DNA of 64,000 nt from Leptospiraceae bacterium. GTDB lineage: Bacteria > Spirochaetota > Leptospiria > Leptospirales > Leptospiraceae. The stretch spans positions 1,095,308-1,159,307 of the forward strand of contig JACKPA010000001.1 of NCBI GenBank assembly GCA_024233865.1, written 5' to 3'. Position numbers and translations under genes: made by a program. Below the pieces are notes generated by a model. That model saw only the letters and a program-made list of their open reading frames with translations, was not told the DNA's origin and did no database searches. Within the stretch, counting starts at the first letter, position 1. The number at the start of each line of letters is the position of its first letter. This document shows positions 46,717-56,541 of this stretch, one piece after another.

Positions 46717-47597
46717 AATAGAATTCCCTTTTTTCTTTTTTTATCGTTGTACATATCAGAATCAGCTTTTTGAATCAATTCGCTTACGGTATGCTCATCT
46801 CCAGAGCGGTATTCGGAAAAGCCAAAGCTAAAATCAGCCACAACATTTTGTATACTCTCTTTATTGAGATCATTTCTCAACCGTTCCAAAAAGAGCTTGG
46901 CATCTTGTATTTCCATTCTGGGTAGTAACAATAAAAATTCATCACCACCCATACGAAACAGGTAATCCGATTTTCTGATAAAATGGTTTAAAAAGTTTAC
47001 TACCGTTTTGATCAATTCATCTCCCTGCTCATGACCAAACTGATCATTCATTTGTTTGAGTTTATCAATGTCTAAGTAACAAACAACAAAGCTCTCTTTG
47101 CTTCTTTGTGCGGTTTCCATCTGCTTTGCCAAAACTTCATAGGCAAACCGCCGGTTGTAAGCTCCTGTTAGTTCGTCCGTAACAACCATTTGTTCCAGCT
47201 TTTCCATAGCCTTTTTCAACTTTAGGTGTGTATCTACCCTACAGATAAGTTCTTCTTTTAAAATAGGTTTCACAATATAGTCAGCTGCTCCTACGTCAAA
47301 AGCCATTTTTTTATTCCATCCGTCAGATAAACCGGTGACAAAAATAACGGGTATATCTTGGGTCAATTCATTTTTCTTTAATTCAATACACATATCAATT
47401 CCATTGGTTTTGGGCATAATAACGTCCAGCAAAATTAAATCCGGAACTTTTTCTTGTATTACCTTGTAGGCTTCTTCAGCGTTATTAGCTTTTAAAAAAT
47501 AAAAATTAGGTTGCTTTAAAAACCTGGAAATTAAAGTTATGGTCTCTGGGTTGTCATCTACTATTAAAATTGTACTTTCGCTATTCATTCTTCTCAA
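46713..47597 (-). CDS. REC-GGDEF diguanylate cyclase
   Basis: 294 residues. Receiver with D58 (LILLDVIMPKTNG) and K110 in YIVKPI, then a GGDEF domain with the intact catalytic motif at 217-221 and an RxxD inhibitory site (R208-D211) five residues before it. Makes cyclic di-GMP on phosphorylation and is probably product-inhibited. It overlaps both neighbours and is likely activated by the hybrid kinases of the same operon. The PilZ protein at 15.3 kb is a possible effector. Confidence 0.9.
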   Translation of the reverse strand: MRRMNSESTILIVDDNPETITLISRFLKQPNFYFLKANNAEEAYKVIQEKVPDLILLDVIMPKTNGIDMCIELKKNELTQDIPVIFVTGLSDGWNKKMAFDVGAADYIVKPILKEELICRVDTHLKLKKAMEKLEQMVVTDELTGAYNRRFAYEVLAKQMETAQRSKESFVVCYLDIDKLKQMNDQFGHEQGDELIKTVVNFLNHFIRKSDYLFRMGGDEFLLLLPRMEIQDAKLFLERLRNDLNKESIQNVVADFSFGFSEYRSGDEHTVSELIQKADSDMYNDKKRKKGILL

Positions 47598-49581
47598 TCT
47601 CTTGGACTAGCTTAGGAAATCGTTTGACTTCATTTTCTATATGAATTACATCAAAGGCATTTATAAAAGCAAATAAATTTTTTGCATAATTTTGTAAACT
47701 AAAAGATTCATGCGTAATTCCAATTGTTTCAATCTCCTTTGCGAATGTCTCAATACTGCTCATTTCCATCATTTCACTAATATTTTTCCATAATTGCATC
47801 ATCTCTTTCTTTAATTTAGCCATTAATTGGGGTTTGTTTTTAATATTTTCCGTTTTAAAATTGTTTTCGGATGTTTCCTCTTTTATTGCACTCGATTTGG
47901 ATTGCTTATAGGATAGGTATTTGGAGAGTTCTTTGAATAGTTTTTGGATATCAACCGGTTTTGCCAAATAGGTATCAAATCCGAAATCCCGAATTCGCCT
48001 TGTTTCCTCTATTGTCACTGAAGCGGTCAGAGCAATAATGGGAATGTGTTTTGTGCCTTCATTTTTTCTTATAATGGCAGTTGCCTCGTAACCATTCATT
48101 TTGGGCATTCTTATATCCATTAATATAAGATCGGGGTGGTAGTCTTTTGCTATTTGTACTGCTTCTTCACCATTCTTAGCTTCAATAATGTCGAGGTTTA
48201 CCTTTTTTAACCACTCGCGCAGCAATTCTCTATTAGATTCGATGTCGTCCACAACCAAAACACTACCTTTATGAAAAGACAGAGAATTAAAATCAAACTC
48301 TTTATTTTGAACCAAACTAACGCTTGTAGATGGTATGTTAACATTGTGAATAGAAATGGTAAACGTGCTTCCTTTTTTTGGGAAACTCTGTAAGGATATC
48401 GTACCACCCATCATTTCCATTAGTTTTTTGCTAATTGCCAAACCAAGTCCGGTTCCACCGTATTTTCTTGTGATACTCGAATCTTGCTGGCGGAATGATT
48501 CAAACACATAATCCTGGTATTCCAATGGAATACCAATACCCGTATCTTGGACGGAAATGCTTAAATCCACTTTGCTTATATCATCTTCATGCAGATTTCC
48601 TTTTGCACTTAATTTAACAAACCCGCTTTCCGTAAATTTGATTGCATTACCAATTAAGTTTATCAAAACTTGTCGCAAACGAATTTCATCGATAAGTAGC
48701 ACATCCGGAATGTCTATCTCCAAAATCAATTGTAAATCTTTTTCTTCTACTTTAATGTCAAATAATTGCTGTAGTTCGGTAAACAATGACTTTAGGTTCA
48801 CCGGTGCTTTATGAATCTCTAATCGACCGGCTTCTATTTTGGATAAATCCAGAATATCATTGATTAAAGCTAAAAGTGCTTTACCAGCTGTTTTGATTGA
48901 ATTTACATAATTCTTCTGCTGCACATCCGTTATAATAGTATTCAGCAATTCGCTAAATCCTATTACAACATTCATGGGTGTTCGTATTTCGTGGCTCATA
49001 TTTGCCAAGAAATTACTTTTTGCTTTGTTCGCTTCTTCTGCTTCTAATTTGGCTTCTAAAAGAGCTTTTTCTGTTTCTTTTCTGAGGGAGATATCCTTTC
49101 GTAATTCAAGTTGTGAAATAACTTGGTTTGCCAATATTTGGAGAGCATTTTTTTGCTCAGGAGTAATTTCTCGCTTTTCATAATCTATAATGCAAAGGGT
49201 CCCAATTCGATTACCGTTTGGAGTGGTTAGGGGTGCTCCTGCATAAAACCGAAGTTTCAAATCACCTGTCACCAAAGGATTATCGAAAAAGCGATTGTCT
49301 TCTAAGGCATTTGGAACAATCATAACGTCTTGTTGCAAAATGACGTGAGAACAAAATGCAATATCTCTTGGAGTTTGTTCAACATCTAATCCGACTTTAG
49401 ATTTAAACCATTGCCTGTCTGTATCAACCAAACTAATCAACGCAGTTGGCACACCACAAATATAAGCTGCGAGCTTGGTCAGTTCATCATATTCCTTTTC
49501 GGGTAGAGTGTCTAAAATTTCATAAGCCCTTAAATCCTGAAGTCTCTGTTCTTCATTTTCCGGAATGGGTGCAACAATCAT
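47581..49581 (-). CDS. GAF hybrid histidine kinase
   Basis: 666 residues. GAF domain at about 18-160 of the type ending in FYAGAPLTTPNGNRIGTLC, HisKA with H197 in NMSHEIRTPMN, HATPase with NLIGNAIKFTESG and GTGLGLAISKKL, then a receiver with phospho-Asp near residue 488 in LILMDIRMPKMNG. The C-terminal 85 residues are helical and end in NEVKRFPKLVQEIEKN. Nearly the same kinase core as the adjacent PAS kinase, so the pair arose by tandem duplication with a sensor swap. Confidence 0.9.
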   Translation of the reverse strand: MIVAPIPENEEQRLQDLRAYEILDTLPEKEYDELTKLAAYICGVPTALISLVDTDRQWFKSKVGLDVEQTPRDIAFCSHVILQQDVMIVPNALEDNRFFDNPLVTGDLKLRFYAGAPLTTPNGNRIGTLCIIDYEKREITPEQKNALQILANQVISQLELRKDISLRKETEKALLEAKLEAEEANKAKSNFLANMSHEIRTPMNVVIGFSELLNTIITDVQQKNYVNSIKTAGKALLALINDILDLSKIEAGRLEIHKAPVNLKSLFTELQQLFDIKVEEKDLQLILEIDIPDVLLIDEIRLRQVLINLIGNAIKFTESGFVKLSAKGNLHEDDISKVDLSISVQDTGIGIPLEYQDYVFESFRQQDSSITRKYGGTGLGLAISKKLMEMMGGTISLQSFPKKGSTFTISIHNVNIPSTSVSLVQNKEFDFNSLSFHKGSVLVVDDIESNRELLREWLKKVNLDIIEAKNGEEAVQIAKDYHPDLILMDIRMPKMNGYEATAIIRKNEGTKHIPIIALTASVTIEETRRIRDFGFDTYLAKPVDIQKLFKELSKYLSYKQSKSSAIKEETSENNFKTENIKNKPQLMAKLKKEMMQLWKNISEMMEMSSIETFAKEIETIGITHESFSLQNYAKNLFAFINAFDVIHIENEVKRFPKLVQEIEKNE

Positions 49582-51566
49582 TTTTTGAATCCTTCTGAAT
49601 TTTCTATCTCTTCCACTAATTTAGGAAATCTCTTAACTTCATTTTCTATTTGAATCACATCAAAAGCGTTTATGAATTCAAATAAATTTTGGGCATAATT
49701 TTGTAAACCGGAAACTCGGTGCTCTATGCCTATCGCTTTAATCTCGTTTGCAAATTCTTCAATACTGCTCATTTCCATCATTTCGCTTATACTCTCCCAA
49801 GTTTGCATCATTTCTTTTTTCAATTTTTCCATCAATTTTGGTTTGTCTTTGATTATTTCCGATTTTAAATCTTTTTTAAGCGTTTCTCCTTTAATTGGAA
49901 TCTCTTCAGGTTGTTTATTGTAAGAATACGACAGATGTTTGGAAAGTTCTTTAAATAGTTTTTGAACATCAACCGGTTTTGCCAAATAGGTATCAAATCC
50001 GAAGTCCCGAATTCGCCTTGTTTCCTCTATTGTCACCGAAGCGGTCAAAGCAATAATGGGAATATGTTTTGTATCTTCATTTTTTCTTATAAGATCCGCT
50101 GCTTCGTATCCATTCATTTTGGGCATTCGTATATCCATTAATATAAGATCGGGATAGTACTCTTTTGCTATACGAAATCCCTCTTCACCGTTTTCAGCTT
50201 CTATGATATCAAGGTTTACTTTTTTTAACCACTCGCGAATTAAGTTTCGATTGGACTCAATATCATCCACAACCAAAACAACACTTTTATCAAACGATAA
50301 TGAATGAAAATCAAACTCTTCACTTTGGACAGAGGTAATAGTAGTTGCAGGAATATTTACGTCACGTATAGAAACAGTAAATGTACTTCCCACCCCAGGA
50401 TTACTCTGCACAGTAATTTTTCCATTCATCATTTCCACTAACTTTTTGCTGATTGCCAGTCCTAGACCTGTTCCACCGTATTTTCTGGTAATATTTGAGT
50501 CTTGCTGACGAAATGACTCAAATATGTATTCATGGTATTCTTGCGGAATTCCGATTCCCGTGTCCTGTACGGAAATAATCAGGTCTACTTTGCTTTTGTC
50601 GTCTTCGTAAATATTACTGTTAACGGCTAATTTAACAAACCCTCTATCCGTAAATTTGATTGCGTTACCGATTAAGTTTACCAAAACCTGCCTCAATCTG
50701 TATTCATCAATGAGTAGTGTATCTGGAATGTCTTTGTCTATTTCCAAAATAAACTGTAAATCCTTATCCTTTACCCTTATATCAAACAATTGCTTTAGTT
50801 CTTCAAACACTAAACGTGAATTCACCGGTTCTTTATGAATTTCCAATCGACCAGCTTCTATTTTGGAGAAATCCAAAATATCATTGATCAAAGTCAAAAG
50901 TGACTTACCTGCTTTTCTGATTGAATCGACGTAATTTTTTTGTTGGGCATCAGTAACAATTGTGCTTAGCAATTCACTAAAGCCAATTACGGCATTCATG
51001 GGCGTTCGTATTTCGTGACTCATATTTGCCAAGAAATTACTTTTTGCTTTGTTTGCTTCTTCTGCTTCTAATTTTGCTTCCAATAAAGCTTTTTCTGTTT
51101 CTTTTCTAGTGGTTATATCCCTTATAATTCCAGTAAATAACTTTTGATCTTGAAATGACACTTCACTCACAGCAAGTTCCATTGGAAAATTACTTCCATC
51201 CTTTCTGTGAGCAATAACTTCTCTGCCAATGCCAATGATCTTTCGCTTACCGGTTGTGATGTAGTTATGAAGGTATCTGTCATGTTCATCCTTGTAAGGA
51301 GAAGGCATTAACATTTTTACGTTTTGACCGATCACTTCTTCTTTTTTATAGCCAAACATCTTTTCTGCTGCTACATTAAAGGTTTGTATAATCCCTTTTT
51401 CGTTGATCGTAATGATTGCATCCACAGCCATGTCTACAATAGTCTGCATTTTGGCTTCACTCTCTCTTAACATTTGCTCGATTTGGTGGCATTTTTCTTC
51501 CAATCTTTCAATTTCAAAAAGTTTCTTTTCTAGCTCTTGGTCGGTTAAATTCTTTTTTGTTGTCAT
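49578..51566 (-). CDS. PAS hybrid histidine kinase with FixL-like haem signature
   Basis: 662 residues. N-terminal coiled coil, then a PAS domain at about 40-152 with the pattern PSPYKDEHDRYLHNYITTGKR and IIGIGREV, close to FixL. H95 aligns with the FixL proximal haem His and R115, exactly 20 residues later, with the distal Arg. HisKA H184 (NMSHEIRTPMN), HATPase NLIGNAIKFTDRG and a receiver with LILMDIRMPKMNG follow. First gene of the operon; overlaps the GAF kinase gene by 4 bp. Oxygen sensing is an inference from the two haem-pocket residues. Confidence 0.85.
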   Translation of the reverse strand: MTTKKNLTDQELEKKLFEIERLEEKCHQIEQMLRESEAKMQTIVDMAVDAIITINEKGIIQTFNVAAEKMFGYKKEEVIGQNVKMLMPSPYKDEHDRYLHNYITTGKRKIIGIGREVIAHRKDGSNFPMELAVSEVSFQDQKLFTGIIRDITTRKETEKALLEAKLEAEEANKAKSNFLANMSHEIRTPMNAVIGFSELLSTIVTDAQQKNYVDSIRKAGKSLLTLINDILDFSKIEAGRLEIHKEPVNSRLVFEELKQLFDIRVKDKDLQFILEIDKDIPDTLLIDEYRLRQVLVNLIGNAIKFTDRGFVKLAVNSNIYEDDKSKVDLIISVQDTGIGIPQEYHEYIFESFRQQDSNITRKYGGTGLGLAISKKLVEMMNGKITVQSNPGVGSTFTVSIRDVNIPATTITSVQSEEFDFHSLSFDKSVVLVVDDIESNRNLIREWLKKVNLDIIEAENGEEGFRIAKEYYPDLILMDIRMPKMNGYEAADLIRKNEDTKHIPIIALTASVTIEETRRIRDFGFDTYLAKPVDVQKLFKELSKHLSYSYNKQPEEIPIKGETLKKDLKSEIIKDKPKLMEKLKKEMMQTWESISEMMEMSSIEEFANEIKAIGIEHRVSGLQNYAQNLFEFINAFDVIQIENEVKRFPKLVEEIENSEGFKK

Positions 51567-51707
51567 TGATTTTCTCTGAAAGAATACAATTTAGTTGTGT
51601 TCTTTCATTCCTTAAGCATTAAAGTTTGGTATCATGGTGAACTTGTCGAATCATGACTTAACCTAAAGACTCAATTTTTTTCTCTTTATGTCGTTTTGTC
51701 AAGAGAT

Positions 51708-52181
51708 TTATACGTTTTCTCTTCTTTTCACCAGAAAACTCCAAGTCCCAGACTGGCAGAGTTTTCCTTTTCCTCCCCCCTTCAGTACAGAAGCCTCAAG
51801 AGAAATATGACCAATGTTCATACCTCGCATGTTTCTTTCTTCACGAGAAATGACCTTCATCTCTACAAAAATGGTGTCACCAATAAAGACTGGGCGTTTA
51901 AATTCCCAGTCTTTGATTCCGGCAAAAGCGATAATTGTGCCTTCTAATGCTCCCGTCAAAATGGCAAGTCCCGTTGCCACCGACAAACTCAACATTCCAT
52001 GGGCTATCGGCTGTCCAAAAGGAGTCGTTTTGGAATATTCTTCGTTTACGTGCAACTCGGAATAGTCGCCAGTGAAACCAGCAAAGTTTACAATATCAGC
52101 TTGCGTAATTGTACGTCCTTGTGTCTGTATCACTTTATCCATTTCAAAATCTTCAAAATACAATCCTCGTTGTAATCTCAT
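51708..52181 (-). CDS. MaoC-like enoyl-CoA hydratase
   Basis: 157 residues, one hotdog domain. GDYSELH at residues 38-44 provides the catalytic Asp and His (D39, H44) and PIAHGMLS follows, as in R-specific hydratases, though Ser replaces the usual Asn. Hydrates an enoyl-CoA double bond. Overlaps the thiolase-like gene upstream by 4 bp. Last gene of the acyl-CoA cluster. Confidence 0.85.
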   Translation of the reverse strand: MRLQRGLYFEDFEMDKVIQTQGRTITQADIVNFAGFTGDYSELHVNEEYSKTTPFGQPIAHGMLSLSVATGLAILTGALEGTIIAFAGIKDWEFKRPVFIGDTIFVEMKVISREERNMRGMNIGHISLEASVLKGGGKGKLCQSGTWSFLVKRRENV

Positions 52182-53350
52182 ACTGAAAAATCCTCACTCT
52201 TACTCTGTAGCATCAAGGTGTGGAACTGAATTGCTCCTCCCCATCCATGAGACAAACCAATTTTTGCTCCGTCTATTTGCCTGTCTTCTCCTTTTTCTGT
52301 CATTTGAATAGCGATCTCTGCTTGACGAATCATGGCAGAAGCTCCAATGGAATTGGACGAGAGAACGCCTCCCGAAGGATTTACTGGGAGAGAGCCTTTC
52401 ATCGAAAACTCTCCAGCCTCCAATAATTTGTATGCCTCGCCATACTTCGCAAACTTCATGCCTTCCATCCAAATCAACATTTGAATGCTAAAAGCGTCAT
52501 AAAGTTCCACTACGTCAATTTGTTTGAAAGGATCGGTTATTCCCACTGCTTTGTAGATTGATTCGGCTGCTTTTTCTAAAGCAATAGGAATCCCCCAATC
52601 TCTACCAGGATTGGTTGCTCCGTCTGCATTTGTAGCTACGGCTTGTATCCAGCTTTTGGGAACGGATCGCTTTTTGGCTTTATTACCATTCTCGATAACC
52701 ATCGCACAAGCTCCGTCTGATGTCGGACAAGAATCCAACAATTTCAAAGGTGTTGAAAGGTAGTCCAGATTCATAAGCATGGTTTCCGTAACGTTAGGTA
52801 ACTTGAGAGTGGCATAGGGATTGTTCATGGCGTTTTTTCTTTCTTGAACACCTACCATTGCCAAGTGCCTTTCCGTTACCTGCGGATACTTGGACATATA
52901 AATTCTTGCTTGATTGGCTACAGCCGAAACAGCTCCACCTGCGTATTCTCTCCCCCATATCGGTGAATATACATAAGAGAGACCTTTCTGAACGGATGTC
53001 TCGGTGAGCTTATTGCCAGAAACCGCAATAACCGTATCGAACATACCAGAAGCAACGGTATAATAGGCAAATATCCCTGCAGAAGCTCCGACCGTTCCAC
53101 CCGTATGAGTTCGAATCACTGGTAGATTCCGACCGCCAATACTATCCACACACCATTTTTCCGGATGGTTGATTCCGTCAAATAGCTCAGGTGAATTGCC
53201 TACAATAATTCCATCCACTTCCGAAAGTTCCATACCAGCGTCTTGTAGAGCCTTGTCTACTGCTTCCCGCATTAATTCTGGTAGGTTTACGTCTTTTCTT
53301 TTTAACTTTGTCTGTGTTTGTCCTGTTCCTATAATTGCTGCTTTGTTCAT
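52178..53350 (-). CDS. Thiolase-fold protein, SCP-x/Ltp2-like, without the usual nucleophile
   Basis: About 390 residues from the ATG at 53350, which has a GAGGG site; a longer frame to 53380 is less likely. MNKAAIIGTGQT is a classical thiolase start. At the expected nucleophile position the sequence is THTGGTVGASAG (residues 81-92), with Gly/Thr instead of Cys, and the usual GHPxGASG reads SSNSIGASA, lacking the His. Such losses occur in Ltp2-type enzymes that act as retro-aldolases with a DUF35 partner, and a DUF35 gene is present here. Confidence 0.75.
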   Translation of the reverse strand: MNKAAIIGTGQTQTKLKRKDVNLPELMREAVDKALQDAGMELSEVDGIIVGNSPELFDGINHPEKWCVDSIGGRNLPVIRTHTGGTVGASAGIFAYYTVASGMFDTVIAVSGNKLTETSVQKGLSYVYSPIWGREYAGGAVSAVANQARIYMSKYPQVTERHLAMVGVQERKNAMNNPYATLKLPNVTETMLMNLDYLSTPLKLLDSCPTSDGACAMVIENGNKAKKRSVPKSWIQAVATNADGATNPGRDWGIPIALEKAAESIYKAVGITDPFKQIDVVELYDAFSIQMLIWMEGMKFAKYGEAYKLLEAGEFSMKGSLPVNPSGGVLSSNSIGASAMIRQAEIAIQMTEKGEDRQIDGAKIGLSHGWGGAIQFHTLMLQSKSEDFSV

Positions 53351-53357
53351 ATTTCCC

Positions 53358-54515
53358 TCACGATTGTAAAATATACACAATATTGCTTTGCATTCCCAAT
53401 CCGGATTGAGAATGAGCGAGTGTTGTTTTCAAGCTTCTTTTATCCATTAGGTGTACCGCATTGATAATCCTTGACAATCCGGCTGCCATAATCGGATGAG
53501 CACAACTCACACCTCCCGATACGTTTACAGGAAGATTACCGGTTTCAGTTGTATATCCTGAAGAAAGCTTCTCTTTGATTTCCTCATAACTCCAACCAAA
53601 AATCTCTTTATAAAGCATTGCCTCTTGGTAAGGAAAAAGTTCATAGAGTTCTGCCAATTGAACATCCGTAGATTTAATACCAGCCATTTGGAAAGCTTTA
53701 TCTTTTGCTATTTTTGCAGTAGGAACAGAAGCAAAATCCCGATAACCCGGATAGTAGGCATCGGATGCCGTACCAAGTCCTGTGATGGTAGCTCCTTCTT
53801 TGTGCTTTTCTTTTGCCCATTCTTCTCTGGCTATAACAATGGCTGAGACTCCGTCTGTCATATAAGGAATTTGCAATTCTTTTAAGGGACTTGCAATCTC
53901 TGTTGAGTTTACAACGTCAGAAATACTATAATCTCCCGCAAAAATCGCATTTGGATTTCCCTTTCCTGCTGCCTTATTTTTTACGGTAATCCTTGCAATA
54001 TCTTCTTCTGTCAGAGATGTTTCTGATAAAAACTGTCTGTACTGCATGGCATGGTAGGATAGATTATCAAGTCCTAGAGGTCTCAAGTAAAACGGATCCA
54101 TTTGAGTGAAATAGTACCATCCACCTGTTGATTCAGGGTTTGTCTGGGACTTAACATTTTTTATAAATTCAACCGACGATTCACTCGATTTGGAATAGCC
54201 GATCACCAAAGCGGTATTAAACTTCCCGGTTGCCAATCTGCAAAGTGCATAAAACAAAGCAAAAGCTCCGTCTTCTTCGACCTTGCTTTCTTCTTTTAGA
54301 TAAGCTCCCGCAGGCTCAATTTGGTAAACGTGGTTGATGTTAATTCCGTCCATCACATCGTCACCCGCTTGAATAACCGTATCAATTTCATCTCGACTTA
54401 AACCCGCACTTTCCATCGCTTTTTTTGCGGTAAAAAAAACCATTTCTTCTAGATTTAGTTCTTCCTCTTTTTGAACAAATTTTGATTCTGCACTGCCTAT
54501 AATTTTTGCTCTCAT
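53358..54515 (-). CDS. Second thiolase-fold protein, SCP-x-like
   Basis: 385 residues. The N-terminal AKIIGSAESKFVQ and the C-terminal VNVSGGVSCAHPIMAAGLSRI mark a thiolase fold. The usual nucleophile Cys is absent (AYLKEESKVEEDGAFALF at 71-88), but the C-terminal His of the AHPI motif is present. Complementary losses in the two adjacent proteins suggest a heteromer. Overlaps the ligase gene by 4 bp; the other thiolase-like gene starts 7 bp later. Confidence 0.75.
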   Translation of the reverse strand: MRAKIIGSAESKFVQKEEELNLEEMVFFTAKKAMESAGLSRDEIDTVIQAGDDVMDGININHVYQIEPAGAYLKEESKVEEDGAFALFYALCRLATGKFNTALVIGYSKSSESSVEFIKNVKSQTNPESTGGWYYFTQMDPFYLRPLGLDNLSYHAMQYRQFLSETSLTEEDIARITVKNKAAGKGNPNAIFAGDYSISDVVNSTEIASPLKELQIPYMTDGVSAIVIAREEWAKEKHKEGATITGLGTASDAYYPGYRDFASVPTAKIAKDKAFQMAGIKSTDVQLAELYELFPYQEAMLYKEIFGWSYEEIKEKLSSGYTTETGNLPVNVSGGVSCAHPIMAAGLSRIINAVHLMDKRSLKTTLAHSQSGLGMQSNIVYILQS

Positions 54516-56530
54516 TTTACACCCTCCTCATCTTCTACTGGAACAAAGTACTCTATATCGTAGATCGACCCCGTTCTATCTGCATCATCTCTCCATTTTG
54601 CTTTCACCTTTTTCCCAACATACAGACCTTCTTCTGTTTCTACATTTATAATGTGGAATAGATGCGAATCAGCTCCCTCAAACTGAACCCAAGCCGTTAT
54701 ATAAGGAGGTTCTTTTGGTTGACCAGGAAAGACCATGTGAATGGTTGTGAAACTAACCAAATGTCCATGATCAGGAAGTTCCACAACTTCATTAGTTTCC
54801 ACAAAGCAATCTCCACAATAGCTTTTGGGCGGGCAGCTTACTTTTCCGCACTTAGGACATTTGCGTCCGATGATCTTTTTGTTTTCTTTCATCTGCGTAA
54901 AAAATTCTGACATTGCCTTGCCATAAGCCCAGCGATAGGGAATATGCAGAGTTTCTTTCATTCTTTTGACAAGCTTTTGATCGCCTATCAACTCACTTCT
55001 AAGTTTTAGCTTTTGGATTTTACCCGTACTGGTTTTGGGTAGTTCCAAAACAAACTCATACTTATTGGGCATCTTAAAATTGGCAATTTTTTGTCTGAGG
55101 TGTTGCTTGATTGTATTGGCAGTCTCGTTTTTCCCTTCTTTTAGCCGGATCACCGCTACTACTTGCTCCCCGTATTTTTTATCAGGTAGACCGATCACGG
55201 CACATTCCAAAACAGAATCATGCTCATAAAGTGCTTCTTCAATTTCTTTAGGATAAATGTTTTCACCACCACGAATGATCATTTCCTTTTTTCTACCAGT
55301 GATAAAAAAGTAACCATCCCTATCACGATACCCCATGTCACCCGTATGAAGCCAACCGTCTACAATTGTATTTTTGGTTGATTCTTCGTCTTTGTAGTAA
55401 CCAATCATGACGTTTTTACCTTTCACACAGATTTCCCCAATCGTTCCATCTGACAAGACATTACCCGCATCATCCATGATCACCATTTCCTGCCCTTCGA
55501 GGTTTGTTCCGATAGAGCCTATTTTCCTATCTCCATGAAGAGGATTAATGGAAGAAACACACGTTCCCTCCGAAAGCCCATAACCTTCGATAATCTTCCC
55601 TTTGAACTTGGATTCAAACTTATTAAACACCTCTACTGGCATGGGGGCAGCCCCACAGATACAAGCTTTCAAAAAGGATAAATCCTCACCATTTTTATAT
55701 TCAGCCATTTCACTCAAGTAGTTGTACATGGCTGGAACTGCACTAAAGCTAGCACACTTGTATTTTTTCAGTGTAGGAATCAAAGTTCTCGGTTTGAACA
55801 TTTCTTCTAAAACCAAAGTTCCTCCTGTGATCATGGTAGACAAAAGAGAAGCAACTTGTCCGTTGACATGGAATAGAGGCATGATACACAAGTTGGTATC
55901 CTCAGAAGTTAGCTCAATACGTGGTACTACCATCTTTAAATCATGAAGGTAGTTCTCATGGGTGAGCATACACCCCTTTGGCTTTCCGGTAGTTCCACTT
56001 GTATACAACATTCCGGCAATATCGTTTTGAGTTAGTTTGGTATAACCTTTTGGCAAATCTTTTCCAGCAGCATTTACTTCGTCCCAAAACTGGAGATCAC
56101 TATCATCTTTGATACCCTTTGCATCGTCCACAAAAATGATCGTTTCCAATTGAGACAAGTTTTTACGTATAGGCTTGATGACTTTATAAGAGGCAGAATT
56201 GGTAATCAAGACTTTTACATCGGAGTGATTGATCTGGTATTCTAATTCTTCTGATTTAAGTAACGTATTGTATGGCAAAGAAGTTCCACCTGCATACATA
56301 ATTCCAAAAAAGGAGATTACAAATTCCAAAGAATTGGGTAAAAAGATTCCCACCTTTTGCTGGTAGTCAAATTTTGTTTTGTTTTCCAAGACGTTTCCTA
56401 GTTGCTTGCACCATTCATTCATTTGAGAATACGAAGTTTCTTTTTCCATAAAGATCAGGTAGGTTTTGTTATCATAAAGTTCTGCCTGTGAATGAATTAG
56501 TTCCGGTATATGATTGTAGTCAAATCTCAT
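54512..56530 (-). CDS. Acyl-CoA ligase fused to a DUF35 zinc-ribbon/OB domain
   Basis: 672 residues. Residues 1-520 are an AMP-forming acyl-CoA ligase, with MLYTSGTTGKPKG, GYGLSEGTCVS, GWLHTGDMGYRD and the Lys of PKTSTGKIQKL at the end. Residues about 540-670 form a DUF35 module with a zinc ribbon (CPKCGKVSCPP, then CGDC near 557-576) and an OB fold. The fusion suggests that activation of the acid is physically linked to the thiolase-type step, since DUF35 proteins bind thiolase-fold enzymes. Substrate unknown. Confidence 0.85.
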   Translation of the reverse strand: MRFDYNHIPELIHSQAELYDNKTYLIFMEKETSYSQMNEWCKQLGNVLENKTKFDYQQKVGIFLPNSLEFVISFFGIMYAGGTSLPYNTLLKSEELEYQINHSDVKVLITNSASYKVIKPIRKNLSQLETIIFVDDAKGIKDDSDLQFWDEVNAAGKDLPKGYTKLTQNDIAGMLYTSGTTGKPKGCMLTHENYLHDLKMVVPRIELTSEDTNLCIMPLFHVNGQVASLLSTMITGGTLVLEEMFKPRTLIPTLKKYKCASFSAVPAMYNYLSEMAEYKNGEDLSFLKACICGAAPMPVEVFNKFESKFKGKIIEGYGLSEGTCVSSINPLHGDRKIGSIGTNLEGQEMVIMDDAGNVLSDGTIGEICVKGKNVMIGYYKDEESTKNTIVDGWLHTGDMGYRDRDGYFFITGRKKEMIIRGGENIYPKEIEEALYEHDSVLECAVIGLPDKKYGEQVVAVIRLKEGKNETANTIKQHLRQKIANFKMPNKYEFVLELPKTSTGKIQKLKLRSELIGDQKLVKRMKETLHIPYRWAYGKAMSEFFTQMKENKKIIGRKCPKCGKVSCPPKSYCGDCFVETNEVVELPDHGHLVSFTTIHMVFPGQPKEPPYITAWVQFEGADSHLFHIINVETEEGLYVGKKVKAKWRDDADRTGSIYDIEYFVPVEDEEGVK

Positions 56531-56541
56531 AAAGTTCTCCT

